Positions 23,164 through 35,871 of a stretch of DNA of 64,000 nucleotides are shown in pieces; position 1 is the first letter of the stretch, and each line of letters begins with the position of its first letter. The position numbers and the translations under genes are program-made. The DNA comes from Hofstenia miamia (lineage: Eukaryota > Xenacoelomorpha > Acoela): NCBI GenBank assembly GCA_004352715.1, contig SCFE01000071.1, forward strand, positions 881,719 through 945,718, in the 5' to 3' direction. The notes beneath the pieces were generated by a model that made no database searches, was not told the DNA's origin, and saw only the letters and a program-made list of their open reading frames with translations.

Positions 23164-24163
23164 NNNNNNNNNNNNNNNNNNNNNNNNNNNNNNNNNNNNN
23201 NNNNNNNNNNNNNNNNNNNNNNNNNNNNNNNNNNNNNNNNNNNNNNNNNNNNNNNNNNNNNNNNNNNNNNNNNNNNNNNNNNNNNNNNNNNNNNNNNNNN
23301 NNNNNNNNNNNNNNNNNNNNNNNNNNNNNNNNNNNNNNNNNNNNNNNNNNNNNNNNNNNNNNNNNNNNNNNNNNNNNNNNNNNNNNNNNNNNNNNNNNNN
23401 NNNNNNNNNNNNNNNNNNNNNNNNNNNNNNNNNNNNNNNNNNNNNNNNNNNNNNNNNNNNNNNNNNNNNNNNNNNNNNNNNNNNNNNNNNNNNNNNNNNN
23501 NNNNNNNNNNNNNNNNNNNNNNNNNNNNNNNNNNNNNNNNNNNNNNNNNNNNNNNNNNNNNNNNNNNNNNNNNNNNNNNNNNNNNNNNNNNNNNNNNNNN
23601 NNNNNNNNNNNNNNNNNNNNNNNNNNNNNNNNNNNNNNNNNNNNNNNNNNNNNNNNNNNNNNNNNNNNNNNNNNNNNNNNNNNNNNNNNNNNNNNNNNNN
23701 NNNNNNNNNNNNNNNNNNNNNNNNNNNNNNNNNNNNNNNNNNNNNNNNNNNNNNNNNNNNNNNNNNNNNNNNNNNNNNNNNNNNNNNNNNNNNNNNNNNN
23801 NNNNNNNNNNNNNNNNNNNNNNNNNNNNNNNNNNNNNNNNNNNNNNNNNNNNNNNNNNNNNNNNNNNNNNNNNNNNNNNNNNNNNNNNNNNNNNNNNNNN
23901 NNNNNNNNNNNNNNNNNNNNNNNNNNNNNNNNNNNNNNNNNNNNNNNNNNNNNNNNNNNNNNNNNNNNNNNNNNNNNNNNNNNNNNNNNNNNNNNNNNNN
24001 NNNNNNNNNNNNNNNNNNNNNNNNNNNNNNNNNNNNNNNNNNNNNNNNNNNNNNNNNNNNNNNNNNNNNNNNNNNNNNNNNNNNNNNNNNNNNNNNNNNN
24101 NNNNNNNNNNNNNNNNNNNNNNNNNNNNNNNNNNNNNNNNNNNNNNNNNNNNNNNNNNNNNNN
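23164..24163. other. Assembly gap of exactly 1,000 N
   Basis: Second round-number gap. It begins in a TA-rich tract (TATATATACATGTATATA), which probably caused the assembly break. Confidence 0.95.
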
Positions 24164-25125
24164 GTTTTCAGTCTGTCTAAACTCTTATGAGAAATCTTAG
24201 CAGGATTAGAAAGAAAAGCATTAGGCGATTGGCAAAAATTCAAGTAATTGAAATTATAAATGCAAATTTGAAAAGACCCAAGACGATAGAAGAATTGGAT
24301 GTCATAGGAACCAATTGTCTTTCAAAAAATTGAAATGAAATAGCACAATTTATATTTAATTAATTAAAATAAGCTAACTCCAATTTTCTTGTTACAATCA
24401 GAGTTTTATCTTAGACAAGATTTTTTTGCGAACTTACAGAATGGTTGACCTTGGTGCAGGTGTACACTGTTGAGTGAATTGAAACTGGCTAACAAAACTC
24501 GGGTTGATGTTTATTCGTTCGAAAAGATTATCGTTGTATCGCTGGCCGTCGAAGTTTCCGCAAATCCCATTTACCTAATGTAAATAATTGAAATATATTG
24601 CAGAAAATTTTAGTGATTCAAATTAAGATTTTCGTTAACCTTTTGTGTAATTTTAAAATGGTTAATCTAAAATCTTAACTTTATATTTTGAAATATCCTC
24701 AAAATAGAAACATAAAAAACGAAAATTTAAATAAAATGCAAGAGGTTTGTGAAATTGGGTAGAATGAAAAACACAGTCTTTGAATTTACTTAATAAAAGT
24801 GAAAAAAAATAATTCACTATATTATATGGTAAACAACAGTGGTGTCGCTAGCATATAATATCTAAGGGGTGTCATAGATGGGGTCCAGTAGATTCAATTG
24901 TATCCTTGATAGCATACTAAGCATTTTTTTAAAATATTTATTTCTATTAAATGAAGCAGAAACCATGTCTCCAAGAATTACCAAAAAATTTGTCAATGAT
25001 ATTTTTGAATATGAGTGCTTTAAATACCAATTAACATGCATGTATCCTCAAAAAAATCTGACCTATCTTTAAAAATCCCAATATTAACGCTAGGTACTAA
25101 GGAATAAACGCTAAATATTTTTTTC

Positions 25126-25179
<54 letters not shown>

Positions 25180-25732
25180 CAATGTATGAACATCAAATAT
25201 GTGCATTTGAAACAAAATCTAATATTCAGCAAAAATCAAAATTCGCAAAAATGGATTAAGTTAGAAATGGACAGAATATTTAGTAGCACACCAAATCCAA
25301 GAAAAGATCAATTCAAAGAGAGAATAACTTGGAAACTATTGTACATTACATCAAATTCAGCAATTACCTTGAAAAAAGATCCAACAATGTAACCAAAAAT
25401 TGAGTGTCAAGCTTATGCCAATATTTCAAACTCTGAATAGTTCATTCCAACTCCATTAACTTCCTCATGAGTATGCAATTATATATGTGAGGAATGTGAA
25501 ATTCATACATTGTAAAAGCAAAAAGGCAATTGGAATGCAGAATTTTAAAGCAGATGTGAGGACATCTCCATTCAGAAATATATTGTCCTAAACATGCACA
25601 TAAGAAAAAAAACTTTACTATGCTAATGAAAACCAAGCATAAAAAACTTGCAGAATCTATGTTCATAAAAGAAACTATGAAGAATCTATTAAATAACGAA
25701 TTAGGCAAAAACTAAAATCTAGGAATTACAAT
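24164..25732. other. AT-rich DNA with a (TA)n array, no recognised gene
   Basis: Contains (AT)n at about 25,129-25,175. A CAGTGGTGTCGCTAGCAT string at 24,837 resembles one end of some hAT elements, but no matching end was found. Confidence 0.5.
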
Positions 25733-25738
25733 TTTAAT

Positions 25739-25778
<40 letters not shown>

Positions 25779-25784
25779 ATTAAA
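25733..25784. repeat. Perfect 52-bp palindrome with (TA)n core
   Basis: TTTAATATCA, then a TA array (25,742-25,775), then TGATATTAAA. Symmetry is exact about the centre between 25,758 and 25,759 and stops at 25,732/25,785. It could extrude as a cruciform or hairpin. Confidence 0.9.
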
Positions 25785-26696
25785 GTACATAGAACTTGAA
25801 CTAGTGTTTCTTTCAATTTGATGTATAAAAAGTTAAAAAATATTATAATAATGTTAAATTCAATCGCTTTTTGTAATGTTCTAATTAATTTTCGATTTTA
25901 TAAGAAGTGCGCAATTCGGTATAAAATATTCCGCAAAAACAATTACTGTTCTAAATTTTTGGTAAATTTCTTAAATTAATCAATAATCAAATATATTCCA
26001 AAAATATTACCTGTTTATTTTTACAAATGTGGGATGTGGCTATTTTGATCCAATTTTTAAGAATCATTTAATTGAAAATTTTGTTTCTATAACTTCAATA
26101 TTTCTTCAAAGACAATCACAACTGGCCGTTCAAATATACTAAATGCATGAATATATTATTTTTAGCAATAGTGCGCTTTAACGCAATTGTGATTATATTT
26201 ATTTTTTTGCACTGTATTATATGTAGCCTAGCTTGTAGTTTGTCTGATTTCAAAGTTTTGCTTAATGTAAAATGGAATTTTGAATTCAAGCAATACCAAT
26301 AATAATCTTTCAAAACGACGCTGTATGATGTCAATTGGTCATGCTTAATTCATATTACAAATATAATTGAAATTTACGAATTACCAAAAGTTTTCACGAT
26401 ATATAACTTTGTCTTGCAGGGAATACGAAAAATCTTTTAGGGGAAAAAAGTACTATTCTATGAGAAAACAAAATCCTCATGCACTTAAAAACTTAGGCTT
26501 GTTATAAATGTGTATTGAGGAATTCGAAATAATCAATTTCAAAAACCAATGAAATTCATATAAAATGCGATCACCAATTATCTTAATTTGTTTTAATTGA
26601 GACCCTTCGACAAAATGAAGTGATTAATGCCCTCTTCTAATTGCTCTCAACATGACCTATGAAGTGTTCATCCGGCCCTGCTTTTATTAACCTTTA
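25785..26696. other. AT-rich DNA, no recognised gene
   Basis: No supportable gene. Near 26,668 the string TTCATCCGGCCCTG reads in reverse as a typical hAT-like terminus, but it is unpaired. Confidence 0.45.
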
Positions 26697-27200
26697 TTAA
26701 CCCTGACTTTGTGCACGGCAAGCTTTAATGAGTTTGAAATGTCTATCTACATATCAAGAAACAGTTAAGAGTTCGTTATTTACCCCAAGGGCATCGATAC
26801 TATTTTTTTGAGCACTGGGTTTGGAGAGAATTCAAATATATTTTTAAAAATCAGAATTTTCAATTAAAATAATCTTTTCATGTATTTTAAGAACAGTAAA
26901 ATATTTTAGTACAAACTTTTGATATTACATTCAAGCACGTTGACCAGTAGATGTGTCCATACTTCACGATTTAAAACTTAATAATCGGCTTAGAGAAATT
27001 TTTTCTATAAATGTTTAAAATCTGTTAGAATACTGCTTGAACTAGAAATTATATCACTTTAACTATACACCTGTTATAAATAACAAAGTTGGACTAAAGT
27101 TGTCAAAAGTCAAGCTTTGGTAATCTATACACCTACAATAATGGACTCGATTTTGTTGTGATTCTACACACTCTTTTGCATTAGTATGAATTAAAAATAA
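26697..27200 (+). repeat. Unclassified dispersed repeat, copy B
   Basis: The same repeat as copy A at 10,580-11,030: GACTTTGTGCACGGCAAG, AATGAGTTTG, ACATATCAAGAAACAGT and GAGCACTGGGTTTGGAGAGA recur in the same order with drift. Its 3' part (about 27,060-27,200), with GGACTCGATTTTGTTGTGAT and TCTTTTGCATTAGTATG, matches the opposite strand of 31,375-31,545. This copy thus links the family to copy D. Confidence 0.6.
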
Positions 27201-30200
27201 TATGTATTATGAGATTTAAACGATTGAAGACTAATTCATTTCTTTATGATTCATTAACACATTATTCTTTCCTTGCAACAAATTGAATAACGGCGTTAAC
27301 TAATTTATTCCATTAAAATATATAAATATTATCTTCTCATCTCGAAAATTCCTGTTCTTAAAGAAATTTAAGAATCTTTGACAGTTTGCACTGGGTGTTT
27401 TTTTTATCTTCTATTTGCATTCAATTGAATCATTACAAAACACTTGAATTATAAAGCCATTTTCATGTAAAAATGCGCAGCAGAAGCAACCAAAATTCTA
27501 ATAAGGAACGCTTCTTGCAAATTTACCGTATTTTTGCAAAAAATTTAACACTGTGTCAATTTGAATGATGCATTTTTTCATTACGGAATTCGTAAATGAG
27601 ATAAAGCACCCTTATTATTGTCATCGGAAAGTGAAGAAGAAATTTTTAGACATCTGAATTTTTATTAATTTTGATATAAGCAGTTTGATAATATATTTCT
27701 TCATAATTATTACTTGACGATAGATTTAAAATAGTGGTGATCTAAAATGCAGTCTTGAATTATCACTCCTTTTTTATTCTGGCAGCTGAAAAAGCCTTTA
27801 TTCAGAATGATATGTTTTTTAGACCATTTGAGTATATCACTTTGATTATTTCACTTACCTTATGCATATCCGATAGAGAATGACACTAACTTCTTTATAA
27901 GCCTCAATCCAAAGCCAAAATATATTGTGGTCAATTATAAGTCCACTCGCAAATTGTCAAAACCCAAACCAAATAAATAATTAACATTCTTACACGATTG
28001 AAAAATTAGTATCTCAACTAATGTCGAAAACATTTTTCCTCAAGTCCAACCAGTCTTATTTTTTAAAGCATTGATTTAAAAACATCAACCAAAATAATGA
28101 AATAATTCAAAAATGTAAAATATAGTTTCAAATTTAAGCTATTGCTATTCGAATCCGTACCCATTTACAAATTAACTACTCAAACACATCTGAACTATGA
28201 TAGTATTAACTTGAGTGCTCGATGACATTCTCAAATATTCCCCAGTACTAAAAGTAAGTTCTAATTGCTTAAGATATTGCTATTGACTTCATCAATAATA
28301 ATAACTGTTTAACTAACAGTCAAAAATTCAGTTTTCAATTATAAAGTTAAGCAAAGTTATTGTTAATTTATATTCACTAACTATCATCATTTGAAAAATA
28401 TTCGTCTCAATTTTTTCAAAATTTACCATCACATTAAATGTGGAATGAGAATTAGGAAAACGAGCTATTGGATTTGATCTACACTCTACTATTTTTTTTA
28501 AATTGTCTTTTAAGTTCAGATATCCTAAAAAATTTTAACAATTTGATTTGAATTGGTTTTTTGAAATGTTGTTCTAAAATATTGTATTGATAATTGTAGG
28601 CTTTACTGAAAATTTATGAGAACGACTGTCATAATGTGTGACTAACATTAAGGCTACAAACAAGAAATATATGCAGTGATTAGTATTTAGTTGTCTTAAG
28701 ACATTCCATAATTATTTGAAATGTGCATTAATGTTTATGATGAAAATTAGAAACTATATTTCAACAGAACGCTTACACTAATGGAATTTTAGGAATCAAT
28801 TGAATTAAAATTACCTGATTGAAAGTGTCCGATGTTTTTGAAGTATGTTGTTCTTTTGCAGTGTCGGATACAAAATTTTAATCTGTTGTTCTAAACGCTA
28901 TAAGCAGTGCTTTTGCCAACACAAGAGAACATTGAAGGCGCAAGTGGAAACACTTGAGTTTTGATGTGAATTTGCAGTGTGTGCTTAAAGTTCTCTGTTG
29001 AATAATTCCATTTTACCTCATTCATTCAATAAGTTCTTACAGTTTTTTGTCGGATTAGCAAAAAAGTACACTTTCCCCATTAATGTTAAAACAAACCTGA
29101 GTAGATTCAGCTGTGTGAAACCTAGTGGACTCAATCATTTCTGTTGCGAAAAACACCATTGTTGCTTATGATGCTACTAAAAATATATGTTTTTTATTTT
29201 GCACTGTGTCTCGTGATTTTCAAAAGATGGAAAACATTTGGAAGCTGCGCCTATGACATAGACTTGAGGCGACACAGACATATATTATTGTTCATAAAAT
29301 TTTTTAGTTGGAGGCCCACGATCAACAGCTGGGGGCAATAATTATTTCATGCATTTTCCATTGATATCTTGTAGTTATCACATTTTATAGCAATGTTAGT
29401 ACATAAAAAACATAAATTTTACAAACAATGCTAAATTCTAAAATATCCAAAATATATTTGCATATATTATTTAGTAAAAATACATTTTGAGCAAAAATTT
29501 AAAAAAAATTTTCATTGAAAATTTGGTGATTTTTCTTGTTTCACCCACGGATTGTTGAAATTCACTTTAGTAATGGGAAGCCACAGATATTTGTGAGTCT
29601 TCCTCATCTTTATAGTACGTGCTGCAAATTAAATTTATACTTTCACCAAATACCCATGACATATACAATTCCTTTTCACTTACATTATAACAGAATGAGA
29701 AAATTGTACAAAGAAACAAAATGTTATTGATGGATACTTTAATTTTCCATGATCCACTAATTCGGTAAAGAGAGTGCAATCTAAAGGTTCATATTCTACA
29801 CTTTTGAGAAATTGTGGTGATTTCTTTGATAGAAATCCAACCACAAAATAATAAGTTTGTTGATCTTCTGTTGACAAATCGTAAATGTAAAGTGTGATCA
29901 TCAAAGATTAATAAATCACTGTCCAAAATTTTCAAGATCATTATTCTAAAATGTTCATAGAGATTGCCAGATTATTTAAATAAACAATATTATAAAACTT
30001 TTAGTTTAACAGAACAATAATTTAGCAAAGCCAGTATACTCAGAAGAACATATTTTAAAATGTCCAAAGACAAAAGTTTTTTTGTCAGGAAAACTAAAGC
30101 CAATAATGTATTTTATCAGCGCATTCTAAAAGGCATAATCATAAAAATTAATAAATATTAAATGCACGTAGGTGAAGAACTTAACTAGTTAGTAAAGAAT

Positions 30201-31374
30201 ATTAGATTTCAAAACAACAACCTTCCATTTTTAAACGCACGACCACTCTTCTAGCTTAAAATGTTAAACTTTTATGAGGTCCATTTTGTTGAACTCTTCC
30301 ATCTCATTTGAATGAGAACTTCGATTAATGACTACGCACATGTCCACAGTTGGGAATGAGCTGGGCATAGCATGGCGCATTAGTAGGACGTGTCTTCCCA
30401 AATACCAGTTTTGTTTGGCATCCACTTTACTTCTTTATAGTTATCTGCTGAGGTATGCGTGATAAACGTACACGTAGTTCTCCTTTTTCAGAAGGAAATC
30501 GAAATACGCGAGCATAAGGCTTTCCCTTATAATTCGATTTACAGCTAAATTGAGTCCCCCCCGCTCTTACTATTTTCGTACTATATGTGTGCACACACTT
30601 TAGCTTTAAATTTACTACTAGCACTTTTCAATGTAGCCCCACCCACTATTTTTAAACATGAAAACCACATAATCATAATTTATGCGAAAACGTCATCAAT
30701 GGAATGAACTTGAATGTCGCCTTATACTAGTTTCCTATTTTGCACAAGGACTAAATACAGCATCGCTTTTGGATCGCATAAACAATTATTTATAACTATA
30801 ATCAGAATCGTTTCCCACTCTGATACATTTTAGAATACCTAATTCAAATCAATTAGTAAATATCTTTTGATAGAATCCCATTTTTTAATATCATAATCAT
30901 ATTATTATATTATGAGTTGCATTGGTTTTTCACTACGTTATTTTAGATGAGTAATTATATTAAATAATTTCTTGAATTTATTTAAAAAAATATTTGTGCA
31001 CACAGTTTGCGGGATTATAAAACAAATGAAAGAAATTTACTTTGGCCTAAACCTGTGTTGTCAAAACTTGTTTTTCATCGCATCGATATCTAATATTCAG
31101 TTGTAAAAATCTTTTGGGATGACTGTATAATTCAAACTATTACCACACCAACTGGAGTTTACTTTTATTATTTAAACTAGGAAACTGCTATGCTCGGGGA
31201 TTTCAATGGGCTATATTAGATATTTAATAAATGAATAAACTTTAAACAAACCATATGTTGTGTTTTTAATATTTTAGGAATGAAATAAGTAATAAATGTG
31301 ATCATCATACATTAGTAAAATGATTTTCATTCACAATTTTAGCATATGACACTCCTTAATTAACCATTTAACTT
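27201..31374. other. AT-rich DNA, no gene that can be supported
   Basis: Short open frames only. A minus-strand frame at 29,680-29,904 contains LFTELVDHGKLKYPS, faintly like a DDE-transposase region, but too little to call. Confidence 0.45.
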
Positions 31375-31545
31375 TATAAGCACATTCAAAGCATGGCAAT
31401 GCAAAAGAGGTAATAGAATCACAACAAAATCGAATCCATTGTTATAAGTGTAGGGATTTAGTAGTTGTTTAAATTTTACATAATTGAACAGCTTTCTAGT
31501 GGGACCGAACTTTAGTGTATCAAATACATTCCACCTTCCCAACAA
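31375..31545 (-). repeat. Unclassified dispersed repeat, partial copy D
   Basis: The minus strand reads ACTAAAGTTCGG, then AATGGATTCGATTTTGTTGT, then TCTTTTGCATTGCCATG, the same order as 27,090-27,200. It is an inverted fragment of the copy B 3' part. Confidence 0.55.
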
Positions 31546-32723
31546 CTCCATTTGCTGTTCAATAGCTTTGGCAAATGTCTGCTAGAAGATGTTACTTGCA
31601 TGCAGCATGCGTGTGTGGATCAATCAATATTTTGACGTGAGTGAGTAAAATTTGCCCAATCCTCTCAAATAATTTCAACATAATCGCATACGATGCGATT
31701 GACAAATCATGTGAAAAACATCGACATGGATTTTTAACAAACAGATGAATATCAATATAAAGAACTGCTCAAGAATAAATTATCCTTTTGGGCATCAATG
31801 ATTGTGACAATCATAAACTATACGAAATTTTTTTTCTATAAAAAGTTTCTTTATTAATTTTCTGAGATAAAAAATTTAGAATTGTAGAAAGTCTTGTATC
31901 TTTGGGATTTTGTCCTAGGATATCTGCAAAAATTATAGATAAAATTCTTACGACAAACTTGGGCTTAGTCATTTAATGATATATTGAACTGCCATTAAAA
32001 TATCCACAAAATATCTAAGCCCACACTAAAACGATTCTGCCAAACCCTATCCGTTCCAGCCATGGACTTCAAAACTATCTTACCATTAATTAAAATATAT
32101 TAACCAACTTTGATATGCTATATAGCTAATGTCATTATGATATTGTTGCATTATCTGAACTGAGTGCTTAAAAATGGCAATTTTGTATAATGCTCGTTTT
32201 TACTAAAACTGCCTGATTGTCCCGCGAGATTCTCATGGTTCCCATGTGACATGTATTTTTTAAAGAATTCTCCTATTCTAATAGAATTCTCATATCTCTG
32301 AGAAGCCTGACCATCTACATGCAGCATATCTAACAAATTATCATTCAAAAATTATATTTATTGAGATTTAATTTCGAATAATATCCTTTTTACTTAATAT
32401 TTAGAAATATTCTTCAAAGATTTGCATTAAATGCTGTTTAGCATTGTTAATTATCATGGATTAATACAATTTTATAAATTTGTGACTTAAAGCAGAAAAC
32501 ACTTTGGTTATATCGACTTTGATTTTTGTATTATAAATTAAATTCTTTTATGTCAAAGTCTAATTGTCAAATGATGTCTGCGATGTGCAAATTACCTTGC
32601 AACATTTTTGAAGGATTCAATTCTGATTCCATACAGAAAAAGTGTCTTTTATTTTAACAAAACATGCGTCTGCTAATGGGAATAAATTTTTTCAGAAAAA
32701 ACCATATTATTAACCCTTGTTAC

Positions 32724-32763
32724 CTCTCTCTCTTTGTTTCTCTCTCTCTCTCTCTCTCTCTCT
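32724..32763. repeat. (TC)n microsatellite ending at an N
   Basis: CTCTCTCT-type array, interrupted by TTTGTTT, that ends at a one-base ambiguity. Confidence 0.9.
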
Positions 32764-33106
32764 NTGACATCAGAGTAGAACGTCTTTGATTGTTAATCAT
32801 CATCAGTATAACAATAATTTCTATGTACTAGTAAGTTAAAAAATCGGTTAAACAATATAAATTAAAGAAATTTTAGAAAAATATATCAACTATTAAGTAA
32901 GCATCAATCATTAAGCCTAATTTAGAAGTGCATGCAATAGTATTTTAGAAATGTAGATCTTGCAAATTTATTTACAGCATTATTGTTATACTGATGTTGA
33001 TTTAAAATTGAAGCTGATCTAATCTAACGTCAAGTATCAAAGCTCAGTATAATTACATTTGAACATATATATAATTATATACTTGACAGATCTGTTTAAC
33101 AGATTC

Positions 33107-33145
33107 GTTAAATGTAAATAAAAATAATAACGATTTACATTTAAC
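33107..33145. repeat. 13-bp inverted repeat (hairpin)
   Basis: GTTAAATGTAAAT and its exact complement ATTTACATTTAAC, separated by a 13-base AT-rich loop. Related CTGTTTAACAG sequence lies just upstream. Confidence 0.7.
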
Positions 33146-34564
33146 AGATATTTTTCATAGCAGATTGAATTTGGATTTTTATGTAGAGAAATATCTTAAT
33201 TTCTCTTGTTTATAGTAAAACTTGCCTTAATTGATATTAGTGTTTGCCTTCTGCGGCTGAATAACATCATTCATTATTATTAACATTTTTTTATTTCTTA
33301 GCTTATTTCCTGTTAAAATTTTGTTTAATTAACTTAAGTGTACAACACTGTTTGATAGAAATTTTTTTAAGCCACTTCCGAAGTATCGAAGATCATTGTA
33401 AGCTACAAAAAACGCAATTTTCTGATCCTAAGTACAACCCCCATATATTTTCCAAGTACTTCATAACATTGTATTCTAATTTGCATTTCGCGCAGTATGT
33501 GCATTTATAAAACAGCGTTACCTCTATACTCAACCTACATCGTGGAGAAACAGATTAATATAGATTTTCAATAAAATATAAATTCTAGTTGTTCACATGA
33601 TAGTAATATATTTATCTCTGAGAACATATTAGAACTACTAAAAATTAAATTGACTTGGTACAACGCAAATACCCGTACCTGGTGATTTTTGTAGAACTTC
33701 GGGTTTTTGTAACTTTCTCGTTCCCAGATCTCCGTTCTGATTTGTCTATGTCTATTAAGTTGATACAATTTGTGCCTTTCTATTAAACTAAAATTTTGCA
33801 ATATACCTCACTCTTTAGATTATGAACATTTAATTGTTTACGCATAAAACTTCAAAGAAACGATAATTTAGGAAAAACTGTGATGTCTTGATAAGAGGTT
33901 ATACATTGATCGATAAACATTTTCAATTAAAATTGAAAAAGGGAATTAACACTTCAAATTTGAAAAATTGTCACTTGTCTTCAGAAAACAATCACTTACT
34001 TCAGGTACTGTGTTATTTGCTTTATTTAGCGTCGAAATCTAGTTATATCAATTCAATTAGTACGTTCTTTCAAACAGAACTTATCACGCTAACGTTTTTT
34101 TAAATGCTATTAACTACTTTGTATCGAAAAATGATGAAAGGCAGTTGCTCTTCTTTCAAAAATACATCGAGAGTATTGTCTAAAGCGATTAAATCCAAAT
34201 AAAAAATTTCGTTCTAGAAAACGCTATAGAAGACAACATCCATTTCAATATTGATGATATTCAATATTAAAAATCCTCATCAGCAAAATATATGAGCTTG
34301 ATTATTATCGTCAAACTCCGATTATACACTGATCCTGAAATGCTAGTCCTGATTGGCAATTTAACGAAAAATTGCAATAAGAATACATGTATTTCAAGGA
34401 ATGATAGTAGGCTTGCGGTATCAACATAAAAGTCATCCTAAGTTTCACAATTTAAAATTTCATAAAACATAGAAAAAGTTCTTAAAAAGAATATATGATA
34501 GTGAAAGAATATGTAGACACTCAAACTAAGTATCACTACTTTATATCAATAGAGAACTTAGAAA

Positions 34565-35300
34565 GAATGGAACGAAGGTTGACGGAATGAACGCATATCA
34601 TAGTAAGATAGAGGCAGAAGGCCGTGCATAGAATGCAGAGAAACAGAAACACTGCTAATGGCCGCACACGAGCAAGCAATGAGGATGACATGAAAAAGAA
34701 ACACGTGGACAGAATGTCACAGTTAAGTGTAGTCTATGCTAGAAAGAAGTCAAGAGTGAGAGATGTTGGCGCAGAATGAGTATAAGTCGAGGTATGACAA
34801 GGTAGGATGAATGTTACATTTGAGATTGAGTAAGCAGCATGGGCTAAAAGCAGCAGATAAGTGGTATCAGCATAAATCAAAGATAGTTGTAGAGAATGTG
34901 AAGCTTAACATACTATTGGATCTCAGCATACAAGCTAGCAAGATTATTAAAGTAAGGTGGCCCGACATAGTCCTAAACAATGAGAAAAGTGTAGGAGCAT
35001 TTATAGCTATCGCAGCACCCATGCACTGGAATGTAAAAGGCAAGGAGAACGACACAATTTCGATGTAAAGAGATTTAAGATAGAAAATAGAGAGAAGGTT
35101 GAATTTGAAGTTGTGCCAGTAGTACCTAGAAGACAAAAAGGAATGAGCAAGTAACGTAAGAAGTGCTTGGAGGAGTTAGGATTTCCAAAGTAGGAGAGGC
35201 AGTAGGACAAAGGCAGCACTATGGGAACACGTAGTGTCCCCTAGAAAACTTTTTCCCTAGCCGAGAGTGACATCAGGGTGAAGAAAGATATTAATAATAA
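34565..35300 (+). mobile_element. R4/Dong-like element, second copy, heavily decayed 3' fragment
   Basis: This is the same family as 8318-9645: CACTGCTAATGGCCGCACA, the AGTAAGCAGCATGGGCTAAA block and GACATAG in the endonuclease align with copy 1 in order. Frames are broken repeatedly. One open piece (34,811-35,068) reads LSKQHGLKAADKWYQHKS, then RWPDIV (the endonuclease start), then GAFIAIAAPMHWNV, a block missing from copy 1. In intact relatives this block normally carries an acidic residue; here alanine (AIAAP) occupies that place. The 3' end keeps codons for LAESDIRVKKDINN that copy 1 lacks, and ends in ATTAATAATAACAATAATAA. It is a pseudogene, informative mainly because it shows what copy 1 has lost. 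Confidence 0.75.
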
Positions 35301-35869
35301 CAATAATAAAAAAAGATATATTATTTTATGAAAAGAGTTAATTGATTACAGAAATAAAATTTTGTAGTGGATTGCAATACTACAAAGAAAGCAGCACCAT
35401 AAAAAATACAATGTTTAAATATATTGTAATAAAATTTCAAAAAAATTCATAAATAATGTATTTGTAAATAAATATTAATATGCAAAAAAGTCAACTAAGG
35501 CCCAAAAATTTGACATAATATATTATCGATTAGATTATGGTAGAATTGATGGGTTCAAACAAATTTTTGATACTAATGCAATCATTCATGCAGCGAATGT
35601 AGAGCTGAGTATGTACTTATGTTCGAAGCATTTAGCAGAAAATTACTTCATATGCTAAAGCTATTGAATTCATTTTACTAATGAAAAAAGAAATAAGTAT
35701 ACATTTTGCTTAAGATTTAACAGTTAATTTAGCTTGTGATATTCTGGTATTTTTGCCTAATTTGGGCACATTAAAGCTTCAACGAATCCATAAATTAACA
35801 CTTGAATATAGTTGTTTCGAATATATTGGTTGACACCAAAAAAAGTTTGTTTTGAAATAAAATTATTTA
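35301..35869. other. AT-rich intergenic DNA
   Basis: No recognised feature. Confidence 0.5.
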
Positions 35870-35871
35870 TT
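35866..35871 (-). promoter_or_regulatory. AATAAA polyadenylation-type signal overlapping a stop codon
   Basis: The minus strand reads TGTTTGTTGTAATAAATAA. The last two bases of the TAA stop are the first two of AATAAA. AT-rich DNA makes chance occurrences common, so this is only supporting evidence for the open frame at 35,870-36,352. Confidence 0.3.

Larger units (their letters stand above)
31546..34564. other. AT-rich DNA with simple repeats, no recognised gene
   Basis: A (TC)n tract lies at about 32,724-32,763 next to a single N at 32,764. A 13-bp perfect inverted repeat lies at 33,107-33,145. No coding region can be supported. Confidence 0.5.

Noticed and set aside
26655-26675. TTCATCCGGCCCTG, hAT-like terminus
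   Set aside because: No matching opposite end or target duplication found upstream.
29567-29904. Minus-strand frame with LFTELVDHGKLKYPS and GT/AG strings nearby
   Set aside because: A faint resemblance to DDE transposase C-terminal regions, but no catalytic motif and no clear frame continuation.
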